Source: Moraxella sp. (GTDB lineage: Bacteria; Pseudomonadota; Gammaproteobacteria; Pseudomonadales; Moraxellaceae). Taken from it: 64,000 nucleotides of DNA. The stretch spans positions 124,001-188,000 of the forward strand of contig JAUMYZ010000004.1 of assembly GCA_030528385.1 (NCBI GenBank), given 5' to 3'. Positions 25,695 to 35,720 of the stretch are shown here, piece by piece (positions within the stretch are counted from its first letter, which is position 1; each line of letters opens with the position of its first letter). Both the position numbers and the translations under genes were made by a program. Below the pieces are notes generated by a model that saw only the letters and a program-made list of their open reading frames with translations, searched no databases and was not told the DNA's origin.

Positions 25695-28184
25695 ATGAGC
25701 AATTTTGGTCATTTATGTCAGTATATTGATGAAAAAAGACATCAAAAATTGCACCAAATCGCCTTTCGTGGCATCAGAGCTGAAGTATATTTTGTAGAGC
25801 GAGACTACAACACTTGTCTTATGCTTTGCCGACAAATGATTGAAAACCTGTTTAAGTGGCTTGCCCAAGACAATGACATTCCCCTTCACAAAGCCGACGG
25901 CACAGAGCGTGCACTTCTAAACATCATCAATGATGTCAGCCAAAAGATTGGACTTAGTGATTATGTTATAAAAAACTTGCATAACATACGTAAGTTAGGC
26001 AATAAAGCCATACATGACATGGATTGCAATGATGCTGACGAAGCCATCGCAGGATTAAAAGATCTTTATGAAGTGTTTTATTCATTATTCAAGTTCAGAT
26101 ACGCACCCAAAAATTTTGTCCCCCAAGGATTTCAAGAACCAACACTGGCATTGATAGTGCCATATATTCAACAAATCTTGGATATGCTCAACAATCCATC
26201 TCCACCGTCCACAAAACAACCAACAGCTTCGCCCACCCCATCAAAACAAAAGACCGAAGCAAAAGCCACTGTCTTATCAAGCAACCAAGCTGGTTTTAAC
26301 GGTAAACACTTGATAAGGCAAGCTGTAGAAGCCCGCAAAAAAGGCAACCACCAAGAAAGCGAACGACTCTTAAAAGAAGTACTAAAGAGCAATCCCGACA
26401 GTCCAGAAGCTCTGTACCATCTTGCCCTATGTTACGAAAACTCAAGCAGTCCCAACAAAAAAAACCAAGTCATAGCCTTGCTTGAACAAGCGACTGAACT
26501 TGGGCACTTTTATGCCCCTACTCGTCTTGCCAAATTACTGCTAGAAGAAACTCCCAACACAAATGAAACACGACAAAGGATTTGGGAGCTTTTAAAAAAA
26601 GGCGCTGTCAATGGCAAAGACAATCAAGCCGATATGGTCTATGCCGATATCTACGAAAAAGGCTTACTGGGCAATTCCATAGACATTCAACAAGCCATAA
26701 AACATCTTCAAAAAGCCAAAGATAAAGGCAATACCAAAGCTCAAGAGCATATAGAAAGGTTGCAACACCAGCTCGCCCAATCGGTCAATACCACACACAC
26801 AAAACCACAAACCCAAGACGACATAGAATCAAAAGAGCCAGAAAACAACGTGCCAGCAACCCATAACGAAGACTGGCAATGGTGGACAAGTCTTGATGAT
26901 ACATGGAGAGAGTTGCTTATTACCAAAGGGCTGCATATCAACCACAACCAACTTGAACTCTTAAATGAACAACGAATGATGCCTTATATCACAAAGATTT
27001 TACGTCTGAATAGACTTGACCTAAAAGCGTGTTCTATTGATGACATACAGCCGTTGTCAAACTTAACCCATCTAAAAACTATTTATTTAAGCGGAAACAA
27101 CATCAGCGACATACAACCGTTGGCACAGCTAACACGACTTGAAGCTCTGCTTTTAAAAGAAAATAATATCAGCGACATCACAGCACTCACCAACCTAAGA
27201 TGGCTAACCGTGCTTAGTTTGGAGAAAAATAGCATTTGTGATATACAGCCACTGGCAAATTTAACTTCTCTTAAAGCTCTTGACCTAGATGGCAACACCG
27301 TTAACAGTATTGAGCCACTAACAAGGTTGGTGTGGCTTAAAGAGTTGCACCTAAAAGAAAATAATATCAGCGACATCACACCGCTGACCAATTTAACACA
27401 ACTTAACACACTCAGCTTAGATGACAATAACATTGATAACATCGAACCACTGAGGGTGCTAACACAGATTACACACCTTAATTTGGACAACAACCACATC
27501 AGCGACATCACGCCGCTGACCAATTTAACACAACTTAACACACTCAGCTTAGATGACAATAACATTGATAACATCGAACCACTGAGGGTGCTAACACAGA
27601 TTACACGCCTTGATTTGGACAACAACCACATCAGCGACATCACGCCACTAACAGGGCTGACGCAACTAGAAACACTGTTTTTAAGATACAACAACATCAG
27701 CGACATCACGCCGCTGACCAATCTGAAGCAGCTTAAAAATCTCAGTCTAAGCGACAACATAGTTGACACCATACAACCACTAGAAAACTTGCTACAGCTT
27801 GAAAAGCTGCACATAAAAAACAACAATATCAGCGACATCACGCCACTGGCAAAACTAAAACGACTCAAAACTCTCACCATGGAAAACAATCCCTTTGATG
27901 ACATACGACCTTTGGCAAAGCTGACGCGGCTTGAAGAATTGGACTTGGATTACTGCAACAACATCGGAGACATCACACCACTGACCAATCTGACCAAACT
28001 GACAACATTGCTCTTAAAAGCAACCGACATCAGTGATATTGCGCCGCTTGCCAACTTAAAACAACTCAGAAAGGTAAATCTGGCTAGCAACAACATCAGC
28101 GACATCACGCCGCTGACCCAGCTCACCAACTTGGACAAAGACAGTGTCAACCTAACAGGCAATCCTATTGACCCCAAGCGCTGA
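25695..28184 (+). CDS. DUF4145-like / TPR-Sel1 / leucine-rich-repeat protein
   Basis: The 829-residue protein has three parts. Residues 1-135 look like DUF4145: RQMIENLFKWLAQ, then NLHNIRKLGNKAIHD and an A-I-A-G-L-K-D-L helix; this domain occurs in restriction and other defence proteins. After a Ser/Pro/Thr linker (about 165-200), residues 205-360 form TPR or Sel1-like helical repeats (GNHQESERLLKEVLKSNPDS, EALYHLALCYE). Residues 440-829 hold about 17 LRRs of 22 residues with the pattern DITPLxxLTxLxxLxLxxNNIS, the internalin/SDS22 type. There is no signal peptide, membrane segment or sorting signal, so it is probably cytoplasmic. AGGAG precedes ATG 25695. No partner gene is adjacent. Function unknown; a sensor or scaffold role is possible. 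Confidence 0.8.
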   Translation: MSNFGHLCQYIDEKRHQKLHQIAFRGIRAEVYFVERDYNTCLMLCRQMIENLFKWLAQDNDIPLHKADGTERALLNIINDVSQKIGLSDYVIKNLHNIRKLGNKAIHDMDCNDADEAIAGLKDLYEVFYSLFKFRYAPKNFVPQGFQEPTLALIVPYIQQILDMLNNPSPPSTKQPTASPTPSKQKTEAKATVLSSNQAGFNGKHLIRQAVEARKKGNHQESERLLKEVLKSNPDSPEALYHLALCYENSSSPNKKNQVIALLEQATELGHFYAPTRLAKLLLEETPNTNETRQRIWELLKKGAVNGKDNQADMVYADIYEKGLLGNSIDIQQAIKHLQKAKDKGNTKAQEHIERLQHQLAQSVNTTHTKPQTQDDIESKEPENNVPATHNEDWQWWTSLDDTWRELLITKGLHINHNQLELLNEQRMMPYITKILRLNRLDLKACSIDDIQPLSNLTHLKTIYLSGNNISDIQPLAQLTRLEALLLKENNISDITALTNLRWLTVLSLEKNSICDIQPLANLTSLKALDLDGNTVNSIEPLTRLVWLKELHLKENNISDITPLTNLTQLNTLSLDDNNIDNIEPLRVLTQITHLNLDNNHISDITPLTNLTQLNTLSLDDNNIDNIEPLRVLTQITRLDLDNNHISDITPLTGLTQLETLFLRYNNISDITPLTNLKQLKNLSLSDNIVDTIQPLENLLQLEKLHIKNNNISDITPLAKLKRLKTLTMENNPFDDIRPLAKLTRLEELDLDYCNNIGDITPLTNLTKLTTLLLKATDISDIAPLANLKQLRKVNLASNNISDITPLTQLTNLDKDSVNLTGNPIDPKR
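27371..27634 (+). repeat. 132-bp tandem duplication inside the LRR region
   Basis: Bases 27371-27502 and 27503-27634 are nearly identical; each encodes two 22-residue LRRs, with only a few differences (for example H-L-N-L versus R-L-D-L). It points to recent unit expansion by unequal recombination or slippage. Confidence 0.9.
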
Positions 28185-28366
28185 CCGATTTTTAAGCCCA
28201 AACTGACCCAACCTAGCGCCACACACCACCGTTTCTACCGTATGGCGCTGTTTTTTCTGTCTGTCATGATGGATTGTTTACTCATGCGCTTTTTTGGCGT
28301 TTTGGCTTTAAAACAACCAACAAAAATGCCATAATACCATAAACAAGCCAACCCTAAGGACACATC

Positions 28367-30727
28367 GTGGTACAAATCCGAGACAGCTTGCCTTTGCTAA
28401 GTGGCGACAAGCCTGCGACCGACAGCGCCAGCCTTGCTGCAAGTCTGGTTGCCGAACAGCTCCACCCCGATTTTAAGACCCAACTTGCCGAACACAAACT
28501 CATCAGCACCCACGACCATTCCGACACCGCCCAAATCCCTGCCACACTCAGCGAAGACGACATTGACATTGATACATGGCTCAAAAGCGTCGCCCAGCGC
28601 ATTGGCAAAGACGAGCTGCCCCTACTGACAAAGGCGTGTCATTTTGTCAAAGTCCAGTCCACCAAAAAACACGTTACCCGCTCTGGTGCGTACGTTACAG
28701 GCATTGGCATGGCGGACATTTTGGCGTATTTGTTCCAAGACGAAAACGCGCTCGTTGCTGCCATGCTTTACCGCATTGCACGCCGTGAGCTCGTCAGCAT
28801 GGACGTGATTGCCAAAAACTTTGGTGATGACATCGCTCAGTTGGTCGCCGACACCCTTGCCATGGGGCGATTGTCCGAAGCCATAGAAGGCAATAAACGC
28901 CTAGAAGATTATTTTGAAAACAACCAGCGCGACCAGCTTTCTACCATTTATAGCATGCTCATCAGCACCACCAACGACGTGCGCGCGGTCTTGATTAAAC
29001 TGGCTGAACGCACCTTTGCCATGCGCGAGCTGTCCTTTGCCGCCCCCGACCGCCAAAAACGCGTGGCACGCGAAGTGATGACCATCTACGCCCCACTGGC
29101 GCACCGTTTGTCCATCGCCCAACTCAAATGGGAGCTAGAAGACTTGGCGTTTCGCTATCTTGCGCCCGATGAATACAAAAAAATCGCCAGCTTGCTCGCC
29201 GAAAAACGCAGCGAACGTGAACTCTACATCAACACCGTACAAACCATCTTAAAAAACGAATTACAAAAAACAGGCATCAGCGCCGAAGTCTCTGGACGCG
29301 TCAAACACATCTATTCTATTTGGCGCAAAATGAAAAAGAAAAACTTGTCTTTTGACCAGCTTTATGACATCAGAGCGCTGCGCGTGTTGGTCAACACCAA
29401 CGCCGAATGCTACCACACTTTGGGCGTGGTACACAGCCTGTGGCGACATGTCCCCGAGCAGTTTGACGACTACATCACCAACCCCAAGCCCAATGGCTAC
29501 AAATCGCTGCATACGGTGGTCATCGCCGAAAACCGCACCCTAGAAATCCAAATCCGCACCTTTGACATGCACTTTGAAGCCGAGCTGGGCAAAGCGGCGC
29601 ACGTCAATTACAAAGAAGGTCTAAAAGGCAAACAAGACGACTATCTGACCGCCAAAATCAGCTCACTAAGACAGTTGCTCTCCAACGACAAAAACGATGA
29701 CGATGACGAAATTGAAGTAGAAAATTTAGAACGCATTTATGTGTTCAGTCGTGATGGCGACATTGTGGAGCTGCCCAAAGGCGCAACGGTGCTGGATTTT
29801 GCCTATTATGTGCACACCCACGTTGGCAACAGAGCCCAAGGCGCAAAAGTCAATGGACGCTATGTGCCACTGACCCATCAGCCCAAAACAGGCGACCAAA
29901 TAGAAATTAGCACCAAAGCCAGTCGCGAGCCCAACCGTGATTGGTTGGTGTCATCGCTGGGCTACATCAACACCGCGCGCGCCAAATCCAAACTGCGCCA
30001 GTGGTTCAACAAACAAGACCGCGACAAAAACATAGAAACGGGCAAAAACACCCTACTGCGCGAGCTGGAACGCTTGTCCTTATCGCTTGGTCAAGTCAAT
30101 ATGGACGCTTTGTGCCAAGCCTTTCACCAAAAAAACGAAGAAGAACTCTATTTGGCGATGGTCATGGGTGAAGTGGGGGTCAGCCAGCTGATGAGCAAAA
30201 TTGCCGACCAGCTAGGACTGAACGCCCCGCCTGCCAACCAAGCCGCCATTGAAGTCAAAACCCCAACACGCCCCAACAAATATAAAATTGACCTTGATGG
30301 GCTAGACAATGTCGCCATCCATCTTGCCAAATGCTGCAACCCCGTGCACGGCGAAGCCATCGCGGGCTTTATCACTTTGTCCAATGGCGTGAGTATCCAC
30401 AACCAAGACTGCGCCGAGTTTATCCGTCTTGCCCAAAAAGAGCCAGAGCGCAAAGTAGATGCCAGCTGGCAGGAGCATTTTGGGCGTTATCAGCCTGTTG
30501 CCATCAGCGTAGAAGCCACGCCCACCAATGGACTGCTGCGCGACTTGGTCAACATCATTGACAAAGAAAAAGTCAATATTCAACGCGCCGAAACCGTCTT
30601 TAATGACAGCACCATATCTCGCATGAAGTTTTTTGTGGAAGTGGCAGGCATTGCCCATTTATCACGCCTGCTTAGCAAAATTGAGCAGCAGCCCAGCGTT
30701 TTGTCGGCGCGGCGCATCAACGGCTAA
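28367..30727 (+). CDS. relA: GTP pyrophosphokinase (ppGpp synthetase), RelA type
   Basis: RelA makes (p)ppGpp on ribosomes carrying uncharged tRNA. The 786-residue protein has an N-terminal HD-like domain in which the catalytic His-Asp pair is replaced (MLYRIARRELVSMD where SpoT has an H-D), a synthetase domain with GRVKHIYSIWRKM, FDQLYDIRALRVL, NPKPNGYKSLHT and EIQIRTFDMHFEAE, a TGS domain (VFSRDGDIVELPKGATVLDFAY), a Cys-containing zinc-finger region (AKCCNPVHGE) and a C-terminal ACT domain. The loss of HD ligands points to synthetase-only RelA. GTG 28367 is preceded by TAAGGA. A separate SpoT should exist elsewhere. Confidence 0.94.
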   Translation: MVQIRDSLPLLSGDKPATDSASLAASLVAEQLHPDFKTQLAEHKLISTHDHSDTAQIPATLSEDDIDIDTWLKSVAQRIGKDELPLLTKACHFVKVQSTKKHVTRSGAYVTGIGMADILAYLFQDENALVAAMLYRIARRELVSMDVIAKNFGDDIAQLVADTLAMGRLSEAIEGNKRLEDYFENNQRDQLSTIYSMLISTTNDVRAVLIKLAERTFAMRELSFAAPDRQKRVAREVMTIYAPLAHRLSIAQLKWELEDLAFRYLAPDEYKKIASLLAEKRSERELYINTVQTILKNELQKTGISAEVSGRVKHIYSIWRKMKKKNLSFDQLYDIRALRVLVNTNAECYHTLGVVHSLWRHVPEQFDDYITNPKPNGYKSLHTVVIAENRTLEIQIRTFDMHFEAELGKAAHVNYKEGLKGKQDDYLTAKISSLRQLLSNDKNDDDDEIEVENLERIYVFSRDGDIVELPKGATVLDFAYYVHTHVGNRAQGAKVNGRYVPLTHQPKTGDQIEISTKASREPNRDWLVSSLGYINTARAKSKLRQWFNKQDRDKNIETGKNTLLRELERLSLSLGQVNMDALCQAFHQKNEEELYLAMVMGEVGVSQLMSKIADQLGLNAPPANQAAIEVKTPTRPNKYKIDLDGLDNVAIHLAKCCNPVHGEAIAGFITLSNGVSIHNQDCAEFIRLAQKEPERKVDASWQEHFGRYQPVAISVEATPTNGLLRDLVNIIDKEKVNIQRAETVFNDSTISRMKFFVEVAGIAHLSRLLSKIEQQPSVLSARRING

Positions 30728-31130
30728 ACAAAAACATTGTTTGCACCCAATAAATCGGTTATGATGGTGCGACCATCATGGTTGATGAATGCAAGCAGGT
30801 TGTTGTGAGCATTAAGCGCTTGGTTGTGTTTGTGCCCCTTGCAAGCGCCAGCACCGCACCAACAAAACGCCAACAGCGTGCAAACGTCGGTTGCGGTTGT
30901 TTTTAGTGGCTATACAAAAGAAACGCAGTCGCTTTGGTCAAGCATATAACCCTTTAGCGCCAGCAGGCAACTTAGCCGCCAACACTGATAATTTGCCATG
31001 TGTGCCTAGCTGGATTGGCGGCGCGCTCGTTTCATCAACCAAACGCACCAGCCACTTTAGCCAAACAAGACAACCAAGTATCCTGCTATGGCAGCGCCCT
31101 TGAGTGTTGCTTGACATCATAAGAGTTATC
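30728..31130. other. Intergenic region between relA and mutM, with an inverted repeat
   Basis: No convincing gene lies in these 403 bases. ATGATGGT (30761-30768) and ACCATCAT (30772-30779) form a perfect eight-base inverted repeat with a three-base centre; no T-run follows, so it is not a standard terminator and could be an operator. The mutM promoter must lie in this interval but is not obvious. Confidence 0.55.
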
Positions 31131-31952
31131 ATGCCCGAACTGCCCGAAGTTGAAACCACAAAGCTGAGCCTAAAGCCCCTGATTGGCAAAACCATCAATG
31201 ATGTTTATGTCTCAGGTTGCCGTTTGCGTGAGCCCATACCTGATGATTTAGATGAACTGGTGGGGGCAAGATTTGTCCACGCTGTCCGCCGTGCCAAATA
31301 TCTGATTTTATCCTTTGATAAAGACGGTCAAACGCTGGACTTACTTATCCATTTGGGTATGTCGGGCAGCTTACAGCAACACGCACACCTTGCCCCACGC
31401 AAACATGACCATGTGATTTTTGGCTTTGGTGATGTGCGTTTGCATTATCATGACCCTAGACGCTTTGGCATGGTGATGTGGACAAAAGATGGTCAGCGAT
31501 ATTTGGACAAGCTGGGCGTTGAACCGCTGTCAGACGAGTTTGACATACACCATTTGAGCAAATTTGCCCAAAAAACCCAAAAACCCATCAAAACACTCAT
31601 CATGGAACAATCGGTGGTGGTGGGTGTGGGCAACATCTATGCCGTAGAAAGCCTTTTTTTAACAGGCATTCACCCCGCCGCGCCTGCTGGCACACTCAGC
31701 CAAGACAAACTTGCCATGCTGGTAGAAAATATCAAAATGATACTTGCTTGCTCCATAAAACAAGGCGGTTCAACGCTCAAAGATTTTACTGTAGGGGCAG
31801 GAAAAACAGGTTACTTTCAGCAAACCCTACTGGCTTATGGGCGAACAGACAAGCCGTGTGTCAATTGCCAAGAGCCACTACAAAACATCAAAATCGGCGG
31901 TCGCGCCAGCGTTTATTGTCCCCACTGCCAACCACTCACAAACAGCCCCTGA
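31131..31952 (+). CDS. mutM: Formamidopyrimidine-DNA glycosylase
   Basis: MutM (Fpg) excises 8-oxoguanine and ring-opened purines and nicks the abasic site. The 273-residue protein must start at ATG 31131 because Pro2 of MPELPEVE is the catalytic nucleophile; upstream alternatives are excluded. Further landmarks are LIHLGMSGSL, DPRRFGMV, VVVGVGNIYAVESLF with the conserved Asn, KQGGSTLKDF, and the C-terminal zinc finger C-x2-C...C-x2-C (CVNCQEPL, YCPHCQ). It appears to be a single gene. Confidence 0.97.
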   Translation: MPELPEVETTKLSLKPLIGKTINDVYVSGCRLREPIPDDLDELVGARFVHAVRRAKYLILSFDKDGQTLDLLIHLGMSGSLQQHAHLAPRKHDHVIFGFGDVRLHYHDPRRFGMVMWTKDGQRYLDKLGVEPLSDEFDIHHLSKFAQKTQKPIKTLIMEQSVVVGVGNIYAVESLFLTGIHPAAPAGTLSQDKLAMLVENIKMILACSIKQGGSTLKDFTVGAGKTGYFQQTLLAYGRTDKPCVNCQEPLQNIKIGGRASVYCPHCQPLTNSP

Positions 31953-32080
31953 GCCCTTCCCCTTATCGGAAAAACTTACCGCCCAAGCAGTTTGCCGACA
32001 ATTTGGCTTGCCAATTAACAAGGAAGTTGCTTTAATATAAGCAGATATTTTGGGCAACTTACCCAACATAAGGACGGCTT

Positions 32081-32488
32081 ATGAAACCAAGACACACTTT
32101 GCTTGCAATAATGAGCGCCATGGCGCTGACTGTCAATGCTCACGCTGCCATTGAGATTGACGAAAAGGACTTTGGCCCCACTTATAGCAGCGCCGCAATG
32201 GACATTTTGATTGCCAAACCTTTACAAGTGGCTGGGGCGATTGCAGGCACTGCCATTCATTTGGTGGGATTGCCCTTTTCAATGGCGTCAGACAGCGTAG
32301 AAAGCTCCGCCAGAGTGCTGGTTGAAGAGCCTTGGCAGGCACTGGAGCGCTGCGTGGGCTGTAGCGCTGCTTATGACAATTACCTAAGACACCAACAGCA
32401 CCCAAACAACGAAGTGCGCTTTGTGGTTGACCGCCCATCAGAAGTGATTATCAACACCGACCAAAACGTCGTGGTAAATCCCTACTGA
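32081..32488 (+). CDS. Small exported protein of unknown function
   Basis: The 135-residue precursor has a clear signal peptide (MKPRHTLLAIMSAMALTVNAHA, cleavage after A-H-A), so the mature part of about 113 residues should be periplasmic. The mature sequence has a hydrophobic stretch (PLQVAGAIAGTAIHLVGLPFSM), a C-V-G-C pair that may form a disulfide or bind metal, and a hydrophilic tail. I recall similar short exported proteins in Acinetobacter but no function. AAGGAC precedes ATG 32081. A terminator follows the stop. It faces the convergent phosphatase gene. Confidence 0.8.
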   Translation: MKPRHTLLAIMSAMALTVNAHAAIEIDEKDFGPTYSSAAMDILIAKPLQVAGAIAGTAIHLVGLPFSMASDSVESSARVLVEEPWQALERCVGCSAAYDNYLRHQQHPNNEVRFVVDRPSEVIINTDQNVVVNPY

Positions 32489-32514
32489 CAAAACACCTTT
32501 TGCCTTTTCTCCGA

Positions 32515-32550
32515 CCCATTTACGTTTAGTTGGTAAATGGGGCTTTTCTT
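32515..32550 (+). terminator. Terminator after the exported-protein gene
   Basis: CCCATTTAC (32515-32523) pairs with GTAAATGGG (32533-32541), followed by a short T-rich tail. Confidence 0.75.
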
Positions 32551-32558
32551 GTTGGCTT

Positions 32559-33197
32559 TTATTCGTCCGATGCTCTGGTGTGGACTTTATTGATGGTATT
32601 GCTGGGCAAAAGCAGCTGATAGACTTCGCAGTTTTTGGGACGGATTGCCAATTCAAACTCACGAAAACGGCGCATGTCAAAAACGCGCTCACTGTCAGCG
32701 TGCAAAATCTGCCAAAGCAGCATACCAATCCACATGCCATGCGTAAACACCACATAGGTGCCATTGGGCAGCTCATCAAAATAAGCGCGCACCTGTTGCA
32801 CTCGCCCCACAAAATGGGCAAAATTGTCGGTGCGCTGGCTGTCTTGATGGCAAATGTCTGCTGTGCGCCAAAAGGTCTCCGCCATCTCCACCACTTGGTC
32901 AAAAGACAAATCCTTGATGTGCTCAAAATCCAGATAATTAAACTCGCGCAGCCCTTCTATCACCACAGGTTCTACGCCGTGTTTTGCCAAATAAGGTGCG
33001 GCGGTTTGTTGGGTGCGCAGATAAGTGGACACCAGCACATCATTGACAGGCTCATTGATGTGCTCAAACAGCCAGTTGCTTAAGTCTTTGGCTTGGGTGT
33101 ACCCCAACTGCGTCAAAGCAATTTGGTGGTTTTCGTTAATGATAAGACCTGCATTGCTTTGGCTTTGGGCATGGCGAATCAGATAAATTTTTTTCAT
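32559..33197 (-). CDS. Histidine phosphatase (phosphoglycerate mutase-like) family protein
   Basis: The 212-residue protein begins KKIYLIRHAQSQSN, the R-H-G-type phosphohistidine motif with H near residue 9; other expected residues are the Arg in STYLRTQQTA, a Glu near LREFNYLDFE, and the second His in VVFTHGMWIGML. Such enzymes are phosphatases or mutases acting on small phosphorylated molecules. ATG 33197 follows AAGGAGC, making it clearly better than an upstream start. It lies 30 bases downstream of parC in the same direction and may be co-transcribed with it. The substrate is unknown. Confidence 0.88.
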   Translation of the reverse strand: MKKIYLIRHAQSQSNAGLIINENHQIALTQLGYTQAKDLSNWLFEHINEPVNDVLVSTYLRTQQTAAPYLAKHGVEPVVIEGLREFNYLDFEHIKDLSFDQVVEMAETFWRTADICHQDSQRTDNFAHFVGRVQQVRAYFDELPNGTYVVFTHGMWIGMLLWQILHADSERVFDMRRFREFELAIRPKNCEVYQLLLPSNTINKVHTRASDE

Positions 33198-33227
33198 ACT
33201 GCTCCTTGGCATGATAACGACTTTGTT

Positions 33228-35459
33228 TTAACGGTCTGCTGGCTTGACACTTAGCGCTGCCACCGCCCAAAAGCCCTTGGGCAAACGACCACCACGACCA
33301 GCGCGCTTGCCTTGATAGCTGGCAACATCGCCCGCCTTTAAGGTAAGCGTGCGTTTGGCGGTATGAACAAGCAAATCGTCCGCAGCGCTCATGGGCAGCA
33401 CCGCCGCCACGCTTTCATCGTCTTTGAGTTGGATAAGTTTGTTGCCCTTACCCTTGTTTAAAGTGGGCAACTCATCAACCCCAAAAATCAACAAATACCC
33501 GTGGTTGGTCGCCACCGCCACCAAAGTGTCCGTTGGACGCAGCACACTGATTGGCAACAGCTGTCCGCCACTTAGGTTGATGATGACTTTGCCCGATTTT
33601 TGAGTGGTGTCCAAATTGGCAAGCTCATTAACAAAGCCAAACCCTGCCGAGCTTGCCAGCACCACACCAGTGCTCACCGACTTGTCCAAAAACAACAGCT
33701 GGCTTATTTTCACTCCCACAGGCAACGCTAGCAAACTGGTGATGGGGTCGCCCTGCCCACGCGCCGATGGCAAGATGTGCGTGTCTAGCCCATAGCTGCG
33801 CCCTGCGCCATCAAGCAATATCAAGCGTTCATTGGATTTGCCTTGGGCGTGGGCGTGATAGCCATCACCCGCCCGATAGCTTAGAGCCTGTGCGTCAATC
33901 TCATGTCCCTTTGCCATGCGTATCCAACCCGCTTGCGACAACACCGCCGTAACCGCTTCGCTGGGGGTCAGCTCAGTCATTTTTAGTGCCAGCGCTTCAT
34001 CGCGCTCCACCACTGGCGATTGGCGCTTATCACCGTGCGTTTTCATGTCGGCAGTGAGCTCATCTGTCATCAACGCGGTCAAGCACTCAGGGTTGGCAAG
34101 TTGCTCAGCGATGATGACGCGTTCACTTTCTAATTTGTCGCGCTCGGCACTTAGCTCAATTTCTTCTAATTTGGCAAGCTGGCGCAGTTTGATGTCCAAA
34201 ATAGCGTCCGCTTGCACATCGGTAAGCCCAAACCCCGCCATCAGTATTGCTTTTGGCTTGTCTTCGCTGCGAATGATGGCAATCACTTCGTCAATATGCA
34301 AATAAGCGATGAGCAATCCTGCCAAAATGTGCAAACGCCTGTCAATGCGCTCAAGACGATGTCCCAAGCGTCTGGTTATCACAGTGCGCCGACAGCTTAG
34401 CCACTCCAGCAAAATCTCTTTTAGGTTTTTGACTTTGGGCTTGCCATTGGGTCCTATCATGTTCATATTGACCCGATAGGAAGTCTCAAGGTCAGTACTG
34501 GCAAATAGATGGCTCATGATTTTGTTTATGTCCAGTTTGCCTTTTTTTAGTTCAATGACAATGCGACAAGTGTTTTGGTGGTCAGATTCGTCATTGACGT
34601 CCACCACCCAAGGCAGCTTCTTGTCCGCCATCAGCTTGGCGATTTGTTCAATGATTTTGTTGCCCGACACCTGATAGGGCAGTGCGTCAATCACCACTGT
34701 GTTTTTTTCTTGCTTATCTAAATGATAAGTGGCGCGCATTTTGTAGCTGCCTTTGCCCGTTTCGTACATTTTAAGCAAATCCGCTCTGGGCGTGATAATC
34801 TCTGCCGCCGTCGGCAAATCAGGTGCGACGATGGTTTTGGTCAGCTCTTTGATACTGATGTCGGGGTTTTTTAGCAGCTTGATACAACCTTTGACCACTT
34901 CGGTCAGATTGTGGGGCGGTATGTCAGTTGCCATGCCCACCGCAATGCCTGTGGTGCCATTGAGCAAAATATTGGGCAAACGTGCAGGCAGTATGGCAGG
35001 CTCAGTCAGCGAACCGTCAAAATTTGGCACAAAATCTACCGTGTCTTGCTCAAGCTCAGCAAGCAAAGTGTTGGCATAGCCGCTCATTTTGGCTTCGGTA
35101 TAACGCATGGCAGCAAAGGACTTGGGGTCATCGCTGCTGCCCCAGTTGCCTTGCCCCACAATCAGCGGATAACGATAACTAAAGGGCTGCGCCATCAGCA
35201 CCATCGCTTCATAACACGCCGTGTCGCCATGCGGGTGGTATTTGCCCAAAACATCGCCCACGGTGCGCGCTGACTTTTTGGGTTTGGCACTATGGCGCAA
35301 GCCCAGCTCGCTCATGGCATAAATGATGCGCCGCTGCACAGGTTTTAGCCCGTCGGCGATGTGTGGCAACGCCCTATCCATGATGACATACATGGCATAA
35401 TTTAAATAAGCAGTTTCGGTAAACTCAGCAATGGAACGCGTGTCATTAAAATCGGTCAT
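33228..35459 (-). CDS. parC: DNA topoisomerase IV subunit A
   Basis: ParC carries the DNA-cleaving tyrosine of topoisomerase IV, which separates daughter chromosomes with ParE. The 743-residue length fits ParC rather than GyrA. It shows the start [30 protein letters not shown] divided over two helices, the quinolone-region [14 protein letters not shown], and the catalytic Tyr in [11 protein letters not shown] near residue 120. The C-terminal half has the beta-propeller repeats. At the position equivalent to E. coli Ser80 it has Thr80; Glu84 is retained. Its partner parE lies about 1.6 kb away, beyond two tRNAs and an acyltransferase. Confidence 0.96.
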   Translation of the reverse strand: MTDFNDTRSIAEFTETAYLNYAMYVIMDRALPHIADGLKPVQRRIIYAMSELGLRHSAKPKKSARTVGDVLGKYHPHGDTACYEAMVLMAQPFSYRYPLIVGQGNWGSSDDPKSFAAMRYTEAKMSGYANTLLAELEQDTVDFVPNFDGSLTEPAILPARLPNILLNGTTGIAVGMATDIPPHNLTEVVKGCIKLLKNPDISIKELTKTIVAPDLPTAAEIITPRADLLKMYETGKGSYKMRATYHLDKQEKNTVVIDALPYQVSGNKIIEQIAKLMADKKLPWVVDVNDESDHQNTCRIVIELKKGKLDINKIMSHLFASTDLETSYRVNMNMIGPNGKPKVKNLKEILLEWLSCRRTVITRRLGHRLERIDRRLHILAGLLIAYLHIDEVIAIIRSEDKPKAILMAGFGLTDVQADAILDIKLRQLAKLEEIELSAERDKLESERVIIAEQLANPECLTALMTDELTADMKTHGDKRQSPVVERDEALALKMTELTPSEAVTAVLSQAGWIRMAKGHEIDAQALSYRAGDGYHAHAQGKSNERLILLDGAGRSYGLDTHILPSARGQGDPITSLLALPVGVKISQLLFLDKSVSTGVVLASSAGFGFVNELANLDTTQKSGKVIINLSGGQLLPISVLRPTDTLVAVATNHGYLLIFGVDELPTLNKGKGNKLIQLKDDESVAAVLPMSAADDLLVHTAKRTLTLKAGDVASYQGKRAGRGGRLPKGFWAVAALSVKPADR

Positions 35460-35644
35460 AATCTACAATCAGCCACAAAAATGCCTATCATACCAACTAA
35501 AACTCGTCAGTGGCAAGACATTGTTTGGTCGCTTTTTGCTGTTGTCCTTACTTAAAATACTCCATAAAATTTTAAAAATTTGATTAAAAATCATACAAAA
35601 TGATAAAATTTTTATAAAAAAGTAAATTTTTTAACAAAAACCCT

Positions 35645-35672
35645 TTGACATCTCCCCAAAAATAGCTATAAT
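35645..35672 (+). promoter_or_regulatory. Consensus promoter of the tRNA-Val/tRNA-Asp operon
   Basis: TTGACA (35645-35650), 16 bases, TATAAT (35667-35672). Both boxes are perfect, as expected for stable RNA genes. Confidence 0.9.
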
Positions 35673-35720
35673 ACGCAGCACAACAAACAAGATAAACAAA
35701 CATATGATATCTTGTTTATT

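Noticed and set aside
27083..27904. 273-codon open frame antisense to the LRR repeats
   Set aside because: It is a shadow produced by the regular codon pattern of the repeats; the plus-strand LRR protein explains the region.
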